From: an uncultured Ruminococcus sp.
Lineage (GTDB): Bacteria; Bacillota; Clostridia; Oscillospirales; Ruminococcaceae
Length of the DNA: 17,419 nt
Assembly: GCA_934463425.1 (NCBI GenBank)
Contig: CAKSJP010000032.1
Location: 1-17,419, forward strand
Direction of reading: 5' to 3'
The notes below the pieces were generated by a model that had not been told where the DNA came from, did not search any database, and saw nothing but the letters and a program-made list of their open reading frames with translations. This document shows, in pieces, positions 7,496 through 14,274 of this stretch. Both the position numbers and the translations under genes were made by a program. Each line of letters begins with the position of its first letter. The first letter of the stretch is position 1.

Positions 7496-7538
7496 AAAAG
7501 TCGGTGGACACGGACAGTGTGTGCCGGCTTTTCTTTTT
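7496..7538 (+). terminator. intrinsic terminator, possibly an attenuator of the ktr operon
   Basis: AAAAGTCGG (7496-7504) pairs with CCGGCTTTT (7524-7532), extended by an inner ACAC/GTGT stem with a five-base loop, and is followed by CTTTTT. It can end the zinc-ribbon transcript. The last T (7538) directly touches the GAGGAG ribosome binding site of the potassium transporter gene (7539-7544), and I found no convincing promoter between 7440 and 7538. The hairpin may therefore also gate expression of the downstream operon. Confidence 0.8.
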
Positions 7539-7552
7539 GAGGAGAAGAAGAT

Positions 7553-8851
7553 ATGAGATGGAATCGCTTTTTAACACCAGGACGCATGATTGCTGCCGGA
7601 TTTGCATTTCTGATCTTGGTGGGGACTGGCTTGCTGATGCTGCCGCTTTCGCACCAACCGGGACAGGAGCTTTCGTTTATTGATGCGCTGTTTACTGCGA
7701 CCAGCGGCGTTTGTATTACCGGTCTTTCTTCCATTCAGTGTAATGCAGTACTGTCCGGCTTCGGACAGGCGGTGCTGCTGATCCTGATCCAGATCGGCGG
7801 TATGGGAATCACAACACTGGGCGTGGGCATTATTTTGCTGACGGGAAAAAAGATCGGCATCCGGGAACGGACACTTATCAAGGAATCTCTGAATCAGCCG
7901 AGTTTCCAGGGGATTTTGCGGCTGCTGAAGGTAATGCTGCTGGTTACTTTTGGCATTGAGGGTGTCGGCGCAGTGCTTTCTTTTCCCATATTCCTACAGG
8001 ATTATCCTGTGGGAAAGGCCATATGGTTCAGCATATTTCATGCCATTTCTGCATTCAACAATGCCGGATTCGATCTGATCGGCGGCAGCAGCCTGGCACC
8101 CTATCGCGACCATGTTCCCATGCTGCTGCTCACTTCCGGCTTGACCATCTGCGGCGGACTGGGATTTGTGGTGATGCTGAATATGGCGCAAAAGCGGCGC
8201 TTTCGACGATTTTCCCTGCACACCAAAGTTGTGCTGACCATGACGGTATTTTTGCTGGCGGCAGGAACACTTTTGCTTCATGCGACTCAGGATGGCCTGA
8301 CGTGGATACAGGCGTTTTTCTATAGCGCTGTGACACGGACATCCGGTTTTACCATCTATAATCTGGGGGATTTTTCCAATGCCTCTCTGCTGTGTATGGC
8401 GCTGTTGATGTTTGTAGGCGCTGCACCGGGATCTACCGGCGGTGGTATCAAGGTGACAACGCTGTTTGTGTGTATCTGGTCTGCTATCGCCTATACCCGA
8501 AACCAGCATCCCACGGTGTTTCGGCGGCGGTTTTCTCAGGAGGTGCGGGATAAGGCACTGATGATCTTTTTGATGGGATTGTCTGTGGTGCTGACAGCAA
8601 CATTTCTGCTCTGTGTGCTGGAACCGGATGCATCCTTTATCCAGGTTCTGATGGAGACCACCTCGGCATTTGCGACAGTGGGGCTTTCCTGCGGATTGAC
8701 TGCGGGTTTGTCTGGGCTGAGCAAGCTGGTTCTGATACTGACCATGTACATCGGACGGCTTGGCCCGCTGACAGTCGCAACGCTCTGGATGGTGCAGGGC
8801 AGAAAGAACAGTGAGGTTTTACGGCCGGAAGAAACGATTTCTGTGGGATGA
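7553..8851 (+). CDS. KtrB/TrkH-type potassium transporter membrane subunit
   Basis: The pore-forming subunit of a Ktr/Trk potassium uptake system. The 432 aa hydrophobic protein shows four pore-loop repeats, each with its filter glycine: TSGVCITGL near residue 45, FNNAGFDL near 165, TRTSGFTIYNLGDF near 263 and TTSAFATVGLSCG near 368. APGSTGGGIK near residue 292, before the following helices, is typical of KtrB. Length fits KtrB (about 440-450 aa) rather than the longer proteobacterial TrkH. GAGGAG 7539-7544 sets the start at 7553. The regulatory RCK subunit is two genes downstream, giving an operon interrupted by one small gene. In Gram-positives KtrA of this system usually binds c-di-AMP and ATP/ADP; whether it does here cannot be read from the sequence. 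Confidence 0.93.
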   Translation: MRWNRFLTPGRMIAAGFAFLILVGTGLLMLPLSHQPGQELSFIDALFTATSGVCITGLSSIQCNAVLSGFGQAVLLILIQIGGMGITTLGVGIILLTGKKIGIRERTLIKESLNQPSFQGILRLLKVMLLVTFGIEGVGAVLSFPIFLQDYPVGKAIWFSIFHAISAFNNAGFDLIGGSSLAPYRDHVPMLLLTSGLTICGGLGFVVMLNMAQKRRFRRFSLHTKVVLTMTVFLLAAGTLLLHATQDGLTWIQAFFYSAVTRTSGFTIYNLGDFSNASLLCMALLMFVGAAPGSTGGGIKVTTLFVCIWSAIAYTRNQHPTVFRRRFSQEVRDKALMIFLMGLSVVLTATFLLCVLEPDASFIQVLMETTSAFATVGLSCGLTAGLSGLSKLVLILTMYIGRLGPLTVATLWMVQGRKNSEVLRPEETISVG

Positions 8852-8873
8852 ATCCAAATGTGGAGGTGATTTC

Positions 8874-9101
8874 ATGACAAAAGATGAGTTACAAGATATG
8901 ATATTGTCTTTCACCAATGATATTTTGTTAGATTATCCGGAACATGATACGATTTTTATTAATCCGTTTCATATACACAAATTTTTACTTAGCTACGAGA
9001 ACATTGAAAAAACATATGCTAGCATCGAGGAACTGATGAATGACAAAATTTATAGCGGAAAGTCGTTATCTGAAATCGCCCCTTTGCTGACTTTTTTATA
9101 A
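8874..9101 (+). CDS. small A+T-rich protein of unknown function between ktrB- and ktrA-like genes
   Basis: A 75 aa soluble, acidic protein (MTKDELQDMILSF...) with no signal peptide, membrane helix or motif I recognise. Predicted mostly helical; aromatic/hydrophobic pattern FINPFHIHKFLLSYENI in the middle. GGAGGTG sits about seven bases before the ATG at 8874, and its TAA lies just before the ribosome binding site of the RCK gene, so it is translated as part of the ktr operon. The ORF extends upstream to 8811 in frame, but that part overlaps the transporter gene and has no binding site. Its base composition is much richer in A+T than both neighbours, and the codon choice differs (many TTA, ATA, GAT), which suggests separate origin. 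Function unknown; a potassium-transport accessory role is a guess from position only. Confidence 0.8.
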   Translation: MTKDELQDMILSFTNDILLDYPEHDTIFINPFHIHKFLLSYENIEKTYASIEELMNDKIYSGKSLSEIAPLLTFL

Positions 9102-9118
9102 TTAGGAGTGTGAAAATC

Positions 9119-9805
9119 GTGAGAAATTCTTCAAAAAAAGAAAAATTATATGCGGTGATCGGTCTGGGAAGGTTTGGCTTTTCTCTGGCAAAACGGCTGG
9201 CAGAAGCCGGAAAAGATCTGATCGTTATCGACCGTAAAGAAACGGTTATTAACGATGCAGTGGCGTTTACCGACAATGCCTATGTCATGACAGATCTGTC
9301 CAAGGAAAACCTCCGGAATGTGGGAATCCAGAACTGTGATACTGTAATTGTGGGAATCGGCAGTGACTTTGCAGTCAGTGTGCTGACGACCATGATCGTT
9401 TTACAGATGCAGGTGCCTCATGTGATTGCCAAGGCGCTGACCGAGGAACAGGGCAGCGTTCTGGACAAGCTGGGTGCAGAAGTGGTTTATCCGGAACGGG
9501 AAATGGGCATTCGCCTGGCAAACCGGTTGCTTGCTCCCCGTGTGATGGAGTATATTGCGCTGAATGATGATATCAGTATTTCCGAGATTGCGATTCCGGA
9601 GACATTTCAGGGAATGACTGTGCAGGAAATGAATCTCCGGCAGCGGTATGGTCTGAATATCATTGCAGTAAAGCGGGGCGAAGCGGTAACGGTGGATATC
9701 CGTCCGCAAACCATGCTGAAAGCACCGGATATTGTGGCTGTGGTGGGCAGGCATGATCAGGTGAATCGTTTTGAAAATGATCTGCAAAAGGAAAAGAAGC
9801 TTTGA
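9119..9805 (+). CDS. KtrA/TrkA-type RCK regulatory subunit of potassium uptake
   Basis: Cytoplasmic gating ring subunit that binds nucleotide through its RCK-N Rossmann fold and opens the KtrB pore. The nucleotide-binding motif GLGRFG lies at residues 15-20, followed at the end of the second strand by the acidic residue in IVIDRKE. IVGIGSDFAVSVLTT and the RCK-C domain (about 135-225, ending before a Lys-rich tail) follow. The 228 aa length is normal for KtrA. The start is placed at GTG 9119 because AGGAG at 9104-9108 is ten bases upstream. The GTG at 9110 would leave a one-base gap, and no ATG is available. It follows the 75 aa gene by 17 bases. Confidence 0.92.
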   Translation: MRNSSKKEKLYAVIGLGRFGFSLAKRLAEAGKDLIVIDRKETVINDAVAFTDNAYVMTDLSKENLRNVGIQNCDTVIVGIGSDFAVSVLTTMIVLQMQVPHVIAKALTEEQGSVLDKLGAEVVYPEREMGIRLANRLLAPRVMEYIALNDDISISEIAIPETFQGMTVQEMNLRQRYGLNIIAVKRGEAVTVDIRPQTMLKAPDIVAVVGRHDQVNRFENDLQKEKKL

Positions 9806-9825
9806 ATGCAAAGGAGGGTGTGATG

Positions 9826-9975
9826 ATGAAATCATCGGACAAGCTGAACCCGAAAGATCTGTATCAAAAAACAGAGGCAGAACTGCGGCAGCTCCAAAAG
9901 AACGGCAGCCTCTCGAATCGTGATCGCGAGCGTGTGGAAAAACGGCTTCGGGAAAAAGACCGCGGAAATGATTAG
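9826..9975 (+). CDS. 49-50 aa highly charged small protein
   Basis: A short ORF with an excellent ribosome binding site (AAGGAGGG, 9811-9818) 20 bases after the ktrA-like stop. Two adjacent ATGs (9823 and 9826) are possible; the spacing to AGGAGG favours 9826. The product reads MKSSDKLNPKDLYQKTEAEL and continues QLQKNGSLSNRDRERVEKRLREKDRGND. It is hydrophilic, with about 40% Lys/Arg/Asp/Glu, likely helical, and has no Cys, signal peptide or membrane segment. It is cotranscribed with the ktr genes, with the terminator hairpin at 10030-10079 following. I do not recognise the family. Confidence 0.65.
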   Translation: MKSSDKLNPKDLYQKTEAELRQLQKNGSLSNRDRERVEKRLREKDRGND

Positions 9976-10022
9976 GACATGATGTAAAATTTGTCTGACA
10001 ACTTTGCATGATAAGCGTTTTG

Positions 10023-10079
10023 AAATAAAAAAGGGCTGCTGCCGGCGGAGAAATGTGCTCTCGCCGGCAGCAGCCCTTT
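10023..10079. terminator. bidirectional terminator between convergent genes
   Basis: A near-perfect long stem AAAGGGCTGCTGCCGGCG / CGCCGGCAGCAGCCCTTT (10030-10079) lies between the small + strand gene and the - strand solute-binding protein gene. On the minus strand the stem is followed by a strong T-tract (from the A-run at 10022-10032). On the plus strand only TTT follows, so termination of the - gene should be more efficient. Confidence 0.85.
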
Positions 10080-10194
10080 GCCGTAAGTTCGGCAGAATCT
10101 ATCTGAAAGCAGGCCCTGCTGGTATTCTTATTGTATGCAGCAAAAGCCAAAAGGGAACAAGGAAATGATTTCCACAAGATGTGCTGCGCGGTAT

Positions 10195-11868
10195 TTATTC
10201 AAAATGTTTGGCATCCCGGAAATTCAGCGCGCCGGAAAACGGATCATAACCGATATCCCGGTTGCTGCTTTTGGTGATGCAGTATTGATTTTTATAAAAG
10301 ACCGGAAGGAACAAATACTCGCCCAGAAGGCGCTGCTCCAGCTGTGCACATTTCTGCTGTAATTCTTCTTTCGAGCCGCACTGATGCAATGCCTGGATCG
10401 AAGCATCCGTCGTGCCGTTGGCGTAGTGGAACTGGTTGATATGGGAATCAAACTGTTCCAGAACACCGGCAGGGCTGTCATAAGAAGAAGTTATGCCATA
10501 GACAGCAATCGTATAATTTTTGTTTTCCAGGCGCTTCCAATAATCTGATTCTGATACTTCCTCAATACCAATATAAAAGCCGAATACTTTTTGCCAATTC
10601 TGAATAATGTCATGGAGATGGTCACAGTCCATTAAACTGGAGCAGACCAGGATCTTGGCGGAATCCAGAGATTCTTTCCCCAGCTCCTGCATGCCCTCCT
10701 GAAACAGCGCTGCTGCAGTATCGGCGTCATAGGCTGTCTGCGCATCCGGATAAGTGTCACGATAGCTGCTGCCGTCCCAGTGGATTCCAGGCGGAATCAG
10801 ACCATATGCCGGGACGAGATCGCCGCCGGAGTCCTTTCCGGTATTTGCACGGTCGATGCCCATCGAAAGCGCCTGGCGGATCTTGCTGTTGGAAAATGCG
10901 GTATCATCCGGATTGAAGATCAGCCCAAGTGTTGTGGCGCGGCTGGCGGTGATATTCCAGTTGTCACTCTCCATATACTGCGGCTGATACACCGAACTGA
11001 TCATCAGATCGGAGGTGCCGTCCGCAAAGTCTGCCGCTGCTGCATCGCTGCTCTTTCGGATCTGAAAGGTCAGGTTCGTGGGATATACGCTGCGTGCTTT
11101 TGCATTTGTGGCATTGCGGCGCATGAAGATCTGGTTTTGGTTGCCGTAGGGGTCATAGAACCAGAGCCGCAGATAAAAGGCGCCGCAGGAAGCAACGGAT
11201 TCCTGATCTAAGCCATAGCGTCCCTTTGTCTGCTGGAAAAAGGCTTCATTGCACGGCATGGCGGCAGTAGACGCCAGATTGGTGAGAAATTCCGCATCTG
11301 GGCGGGACAGGGAAAATTGCAGTTCTGTGTCGCTGATGGCACGGACGCCAATTTCAGAGGGATCCATCTGACCGCTTTGGACGGCATCGGCATTTTTCAG
11401 GCAGGAAAATGTATCTGTGTAGGAGGATTGTGTTTGCGGATCAAAAATCCGCCGGAAGGCATAGACGTAATCGGATGCCGTTACCTGCCAGGTTTCGCCG
11501 TCATCGACCACATCATCCTGATTGGCATCATAAAACCAGAAGCGGTCGCTTTTTAAGAGAAAAGTATAGGTCAGACCATCCGGGGAAGTGGTGCAGCTTT
11601 CTGCAGCCGCAAGCTGCGGCACACCGCTGCTGTCCAGTTCTACCAGTCCTTCGTAGAGATTTTCGATAATGGTTTTTGAAGCGGCATCTGTGGCAGACTG
11701 CGGATCCAGACTCTTGGGATTCGCAGAAAGACTTGCCGTGAATAAATAACCGGAGCCATCGCTTTCCTGCTTTTCCAAAAAAGGGATAGAACAGCCGGTA
11801 CAGAACTGCATGGAGCAGACAGCAGCCAGAAAAACGGCGAAGCGGCGGATTGATTTCCAAGTTGGCAT
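10195..11868 (-). CDS. family 5 extracellular solute-binding lipoprotein (OppA/DppA-like)
   Basis: Binding component of a peptide or nickel-type ABC importer. The 557 aa length fits the family. The N-terminus has basic residues, a hydrophobic stretch and FCTGC, giving a likely lipidated Cys26 (the -3 residue Cys is atypical). Family marks are NPKSLDPQSATD at 50-61, IIENLYEGLVELD, the ASDYVYAFRRIFDP region (131-144), and IRQALSMGIDR for the second lobe. Residues 114-125 (DANQDDVVDDGE) form an EF-hand-like loop inserted where relatives usually have a short turn. GGAAAGGGAG upstream of the ATG gives a good binding site. It has its own promoter and terminator, with no permease or ATPase gene adjacent, so it is an orphan binding protein that may serve a transporter encoded elsewhere. 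Ligand unknown. Confidence 0.92.
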   Translation of the reverse strand: MPTWKSIRRFAVFLAAVCSMQFCTGCSIPFLEKQESDGSGYLFTASLSANPKSLDPQSATDAASKTIIENLYEGLVELDSSGVPQLAAAESCTTSPDGLTYTFLLKSDRFWFYDANQDDVVDDGETWQVTASDYVYAFRRIFDPQTQSSYTDTFSCLKNADAVQSGQMDPSEIGVRAISDTELQFSLSRPDAEFLTNLASTAAMPCNEAFFQQTKGRYGLDQESVASCGAFYLRLWFYDPYGNQNQIFMRRNATNAKARSVYPTNLTFQIRKSSDAAAADFADGTSDLMISSVYQPQYMESDNWNITASRATTLGLIFNPDDTAFSNSKIRQALSMGIDRANTGKDSGGDLVPAYGLIPPGIHWDGSSYRDTYPDAQTAYDADTAAALFQEGMQELGKESLDSAKILVCSSLMDCDHLHDIIQNWQKVFGFYIGIEEVSESDYWKRLENKNYTIAVYGITSSYDSPAGVLEQFDSHINQFHYANGTTDASIQALHQCGSKEELQQKCAQLEQRLLGEYLFLPVFYKNQYCITKSSNRDIGYDPFSGALNFRDAKHFE

Positions 11869-11928
11869 AATAGAACTCCCTTTCCTTCAAACGGCAGGAT
11901 GGATCTGCCGTACAATATTGCTCTCTCT

Positions 11929-11957
11929 ATTATAGCATGGAGCAACAGGTTGTGCAA
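11929..11957 (-). promoter_or_regulatory. sigma-A promoter of the solute-binding protein gene
   Basis: Minus strand: TTGCAC (11952-11957), a 17-base spacer and a perfect TATAAT (11929-11934) preceded by TGC. The start would lie near 11922, giving a leader of about 55 bases. It is divergent from the promoter at 11991. Confidence 0.85.
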
Positions 11958-11990
11958 GATGCAATTGCGGAAAATATCGATTTTTTTGAC

Positions 11991-12019
11991 TTGACAAATA
12001 TTTAAAAATCTGATAAACT
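11991..12019 (+). promoter_or_regulatory. sigma-A promoter of the HD-domain gene
   Basis: A perfect TTGACA (11991-11996), a 17-base spacer and TAAACT (12014-12019) preceded by TGA (extended -10). The start is expected near 12026, so the transcript would begin immediately before the leader hairpin at 12029. Confidence 0.8.
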
Positions 12020-12028
12020 TAAAAGGAT

Positions 12029-12052
12029 AAAGACTGTATGGCTGCAGTCTTT
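12029..12052 (+). other. leader hairpin at the 5' end of the HD-gene transcript
   Basis: AAAGACTG (12029-12036) and CAGTCTTT (12045-12052) form a perfect eight-base stem with an eight-base loop at the very start of the predicted mRNA. Not followed by a U-tract. It may act as a 5' stabiliser, or be an operator read as an inverted repeat. Confidence 0.5.
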
Positions 12053-12089
12053 GGTCTTGTGTTCCATCACAGAAAGGACGGTGCCGCGT

Positions 12090-12611
12090 GTGCTTCACGC
12101 AACAGGTTCAAAGAAAGAACTGACCCGACTGGCTTATTATGAGCTGGTCTCTGACATTTTAGAACATGCAGATATCCAGGCGCTGAAACAATTTCAGCAT
12201 CATCATTATACGACACGCTTTCAGCACAGCTTGAATGTGTCATACTACAATTATTTGCTCTGCCGTTTTTTTCACTGGGATGCGGCTTCTGCAGCGCGGG
12301 CAGGATTGCTGCATGATCTCTATTTTTATGAGACGGCGGCGTATGAACGGACAGATTCTCCGGATCTGAAATCCCACAGCGCACATCATCCGGAGGTGGC
12401 GGTGCAGAATGCTGCGGTGCGGTTTCATCTGAATCCGCGGGAGCGGGATATGATCGCAAAGCATATGTGGCCGGTGACCCGGCAGATGCCGCACTATAAA
12501 GAAAGCTATGCCATTACATTTGTGGATAAATATGCTGCGATCCTGGAATTTTTCGGCTTAGGCATGCAGCGTATGCTGTCTCATATGCGCCGGAAGCATC
12601 CGGTGGTTTAA
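12090..12611 (+). CDS. HD-domain metal-dependent phosphohydrolase
   Basis: HD-superfamily protein with predicted phosphohydrolase activity on nucleotides or related substrates. Candidate metal ligands, counted from GTG 12090: His46 in FQHSLNV, His75-Asp76 in GLLHDLYFYE, His99-His100 in SAHHPEVA, His125 in IAKHMWP and Asp146 in FVDKYAA. These fit the order of a canonical HD fold. The 173 aa product is a compact single domain with no receiver, GGDEF or synthetase region. GTG 12090 is chosen because AAAGGA (12073-12078) is about 11 bases upstream. GTG 12081 is too close to that site, and the upstream TTG at 12051 lies in the leader hairpin. The TPP riboswitch begins right after its stop, without an intervening terminator. 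Substrate unknown. Confidence 0.87.
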   Translation: MLHATGSKKELTRLAYYELVSDILEHADIQALKQFQHHHYTTRFQHSLNVSYYNYLLCRFFHWDAASAARAGLLHDLYFYETAAYERTDSPDLKSHSAHHPEVAVQNAAVRFHLNPRERDMIAKHMWPVTRQMPHYKESYAITFVDKYAAILEFFGLGMQRMLSHMRRKHPVV

Positions 12612-12616
12612 ACACA

Positions 12617-12703
12617 AAACGGGAGCTTGCTGTGCGCAGGCTGAGAGGGAACGCAGACGTTCCGACCGCACCTGATTTGGATAATGCCAACGAAGGGAAC
12701 GAA
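12617..12703 (+). promoter_or_regulatory. TPP (thiamine pyrophosphate) riboswitch, THI element
   Basis: Conserved core pieces are all present in order: GGGAGC near the start, GCTGAGAGG (12639-12647), then ACCTGATTTGGATAATGCCA and ACGAAGGGAACG. This is the thi-box that binds thiamine pyrophosphate and here controls thiE-thiD-thiC. An extended P1 closing stem is not obvious from reading by eye. The element starts only about six bases after the HD gene stop codon, and an intrinsic terminator follows about 20 bases behind it. Confidence 0.95.
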
Positions 12704-12721
12704 ATACACGATGATTTGTGG

Positions 12722-12753
12722 AAAAGCGTACCTTTGCGGTGCGCTTTTCTTTT
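12722..12753 (+). terminator. intrinsic terminator of the TPP riboswitch (expression platform)
   Basis: AAAAGCGTACC (12722-12732) pairs with GGTGCGCTTTT (12738-12748) around a five-base loop, followed by CTTTTC. Its place between the TPP aptamer and thiE indicates transcriptional attenuation: ligand-bound RNA terminates here, and thiamine shortage allows read-through. Confidence 0.88.
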
Positions 12754-12770
12754 CGGGAAAGAGAGGCTCT

Positions 12771-13412
12771 ATGCAAACCAATCATTCGATTTATCAGCTT
12801 TATGCAGTGACGGCTCCGGCTGCTGACCTGACAAAGCAGGTGCGGCAGGCAATCGAAGGCGGAATAACGATGCTCCAGATCCGGGAAAAGAATTGTACAA
12901 CAAAACGGCTGATTGAACTGGCGTACCCGATTCTGAATCTGTGTCGGGATGCCGGGATTCCCTGCATCATCAACGATGATGTAGAAGCAGCGAAGATCCT
13001 CGGTGCAGATGGCGTACATGTAGGACAGCGTGATATGAAAGTGCAGCAGGCACGGGAGATACTGGGGGACCATGCAGTTATTGGCACCAGTGCACACAAT
13101 GCGGCTGAAGCAGCAGCAGCAGAAAAGGCAGGCGCGACCTATCTGGGCTGCGGTGCGGTGTTCGGTACTCAGACCAAACGGGATGTTACCTTTTTGCCCC
13201 ACGATGTGCTCTGTGAGATCCGGAAGGCAGTCTCGATCCCGATAGTGGCGATCGGCGGCGTAAATGCGCAGAATATTCCGAAGCTGTACGATACCGGCAT
13301 TGATGGCATCGCAGTGGTTTCGGCAGTGTTCGGACAGCCGGATGTGACACAGGCGGTACAGGAGCTGCGCGAACTGACAGCGCCCTTTCAGAAAAAGGAG
13401 CAGCACATATGA
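12771..13412 (+). CDS. thiE: thiamine phosphate synthase
   Basis: Joins 4-amino-5-hydroxymethyl-2-methylpyrimidine diphosphate (HMP-PP) with thiazole phosphate to give thiamine phosphate. The TIM-barrel motifs are all in place: YAVT at 11-14, QIREK (36-40), CIINDD (65-70), GVHVGQRD (81-88), IGTSAHN (104-110), GAVFGTQTKRD (128-138) and IVAIGGV (158-164) for phosphate binding. The 213 aa length is typical. The ATG at 12771 follows GAGAGG; longer in-frame readings back to 12684 run through the riboswitch and are not real. Its stop overlaps the thiD start in ATGA, so the two are translationally coupled. First gene of the riboswitch-controlled operon. Confidence 0.96.
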   Translation: MQTNHSIYQLYAVTAPAADLTKQVRQAIEGGITMLQIREKNCTTKRLIELAYPILNLCRDAGIPCIINDDVEAAKILGADGVHVGQRDMKVQQAREILGDHAVIGTSAHNAAEAAAAEKAGATYLGCGAVFGTQTKRDVTFLPHDVLCEIRKAVSIPIVAIGGVNAQNIPKLYDTGIDGIAVVSAVFGQPDVTQAVQELRELTAPFQKKEQHI

Positions 13413-14197
13413 CCATTGCTCCGGTTCTGACCATTGCAGGAAGTGACAGCAGCGGCGGTGCCGGCATTCAGGCAGATCTGAAAACGATGACAATGCTAGG
13501 CTGCTTCGGGATGAGTGCAATTACCGCTCTGACAGCGCAGAATACCTGCGGCGTACAGGAGATCCATCCTGTTCCGGCAGCATTTTTGAAGCAGCAGATC
13601 ATATCTGTTTGTGAGGACATTCCGCCGCTTGCTGTGAAAATCGGTATGGTGTATGACACCCCTCAGATTATGGCAATTGCAGACATGATCCGGCGCTTTC
13701 GGCTGCCGCATGTGGTAGTCGATCCGGTCATGGTTGCCACCAGCGGCGATGCGCTGATGAGGCGACAGGCGCAGGAGACGCTGACACAGCAGCTTTTCCC
13801 TTTGGCAGAAGTGATAACGCCGAATTTGCCGGAAGCGGAACAGCTGACTGGGAGGAAGATCACCGCATCGTCGGAAATGGAGCAGGCAGCCATGCAGCTT
13901 GCGGAAACGTATCATACCGCAGTGCTGCTGAAAGGCGGCCACAGCATGGGCAGCTGCAACGATCTGCTCTGTGCAGACGGCGCATTGCTCTGGATCAGCG
14001 GCGTGCGCATCCAGACGAACAACACCCACGGTACGGGCTGCACGCTGTCCTCGGCCATCGCTTCGTTTTTGGCACAGGGAATGCCGCTGGAGGAAAGTGT
14101 CCGGTCTGCAAAAAAATATGTCACACAGGCGATTGCTGCCGGACTTTCTCTGGGACATGGAAACGGTCCGATGGCGCATAATTATCGTGTTTTATAA
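13409..14197 (+). CDS. thiD: hydroxymethylpyrimidine/phosphomethylpyrimidine kinase
   Basis: Phosphorylates 4-amino-5-hydroxymethyl-2-methylpyrimidine (HMP) and then HMP phosphate, giving the HMP-PP used by ThiE. A ribokinase-fold kinase of 262 aa with the N-terminal substrate motif AGSDSSGGAGIQAD (10-23), the middle DPVMVATSGD, the phosphate site TPNLPEAEQLTG, LLKGGH and the C-terminal anion-hole/catalytic motif NTHGTGCTLSSAIA. The final GHGNGPMAH matches the family's closing motif. AAGGAG sits 10 bases before the ATG at 13409, and the four-base overlap with thiE shows coupling. It is a ThiD without the fused ThiE or TenA domains found in some species. Confidence 0.96.
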   Translation: MTIAPVLTIAGSDSSGGAGIQADLKTMTMLGCFGMSAITALTAQNTCGVQEIHPVPAAFLKQQIISVCEDIPPLAVKIGMVYDTPQIMAIADMIRRFRLPHVVVDPVMVATSGDALMRRQAQETLTQQLFPLAEVITPNLPEAEQLTGRKITASSEMEQAAMQLAETYHTAVLLKGGHSMGSCNDLLCADGALLWISGVRIQTNNTHGTGCTLSSAIASFLAQGMPLEESVRSAKKYVTQAIAAGLSLGHGNGPMAHNYRVL

Positions 14198-14274
14198 GAC
14201 AACATCACACAATGCTTGCTTGTCAGCTTTGTACAGTGCTGTCATAGTTATAAGCAGAAAGGAAATAGAAATAT

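Noticed and set aside
7440..7552. c-di-AMP (ydaO-type) riboswitch before the potassium transporter
   Set aside because: The leader is too short and none of the conserved ydaO segments could be found; only a terminator hairpin is supported.
10135..10362. 75-residue + strand frame over the end of the solute-binding protein gene
   Set aside because: It is antisense to the conserved C-terminal part of the - strand gene and has no convincing binding site or family signature.
12632..12770. Coding frames running through the TPP riboswitch into thiE
   Set aside because: The bases are explained by the conserved TPP aptamer and its terminator. ThiE proteins start near YQLYAVT, matching the ATG at 12771 with its own binding site.
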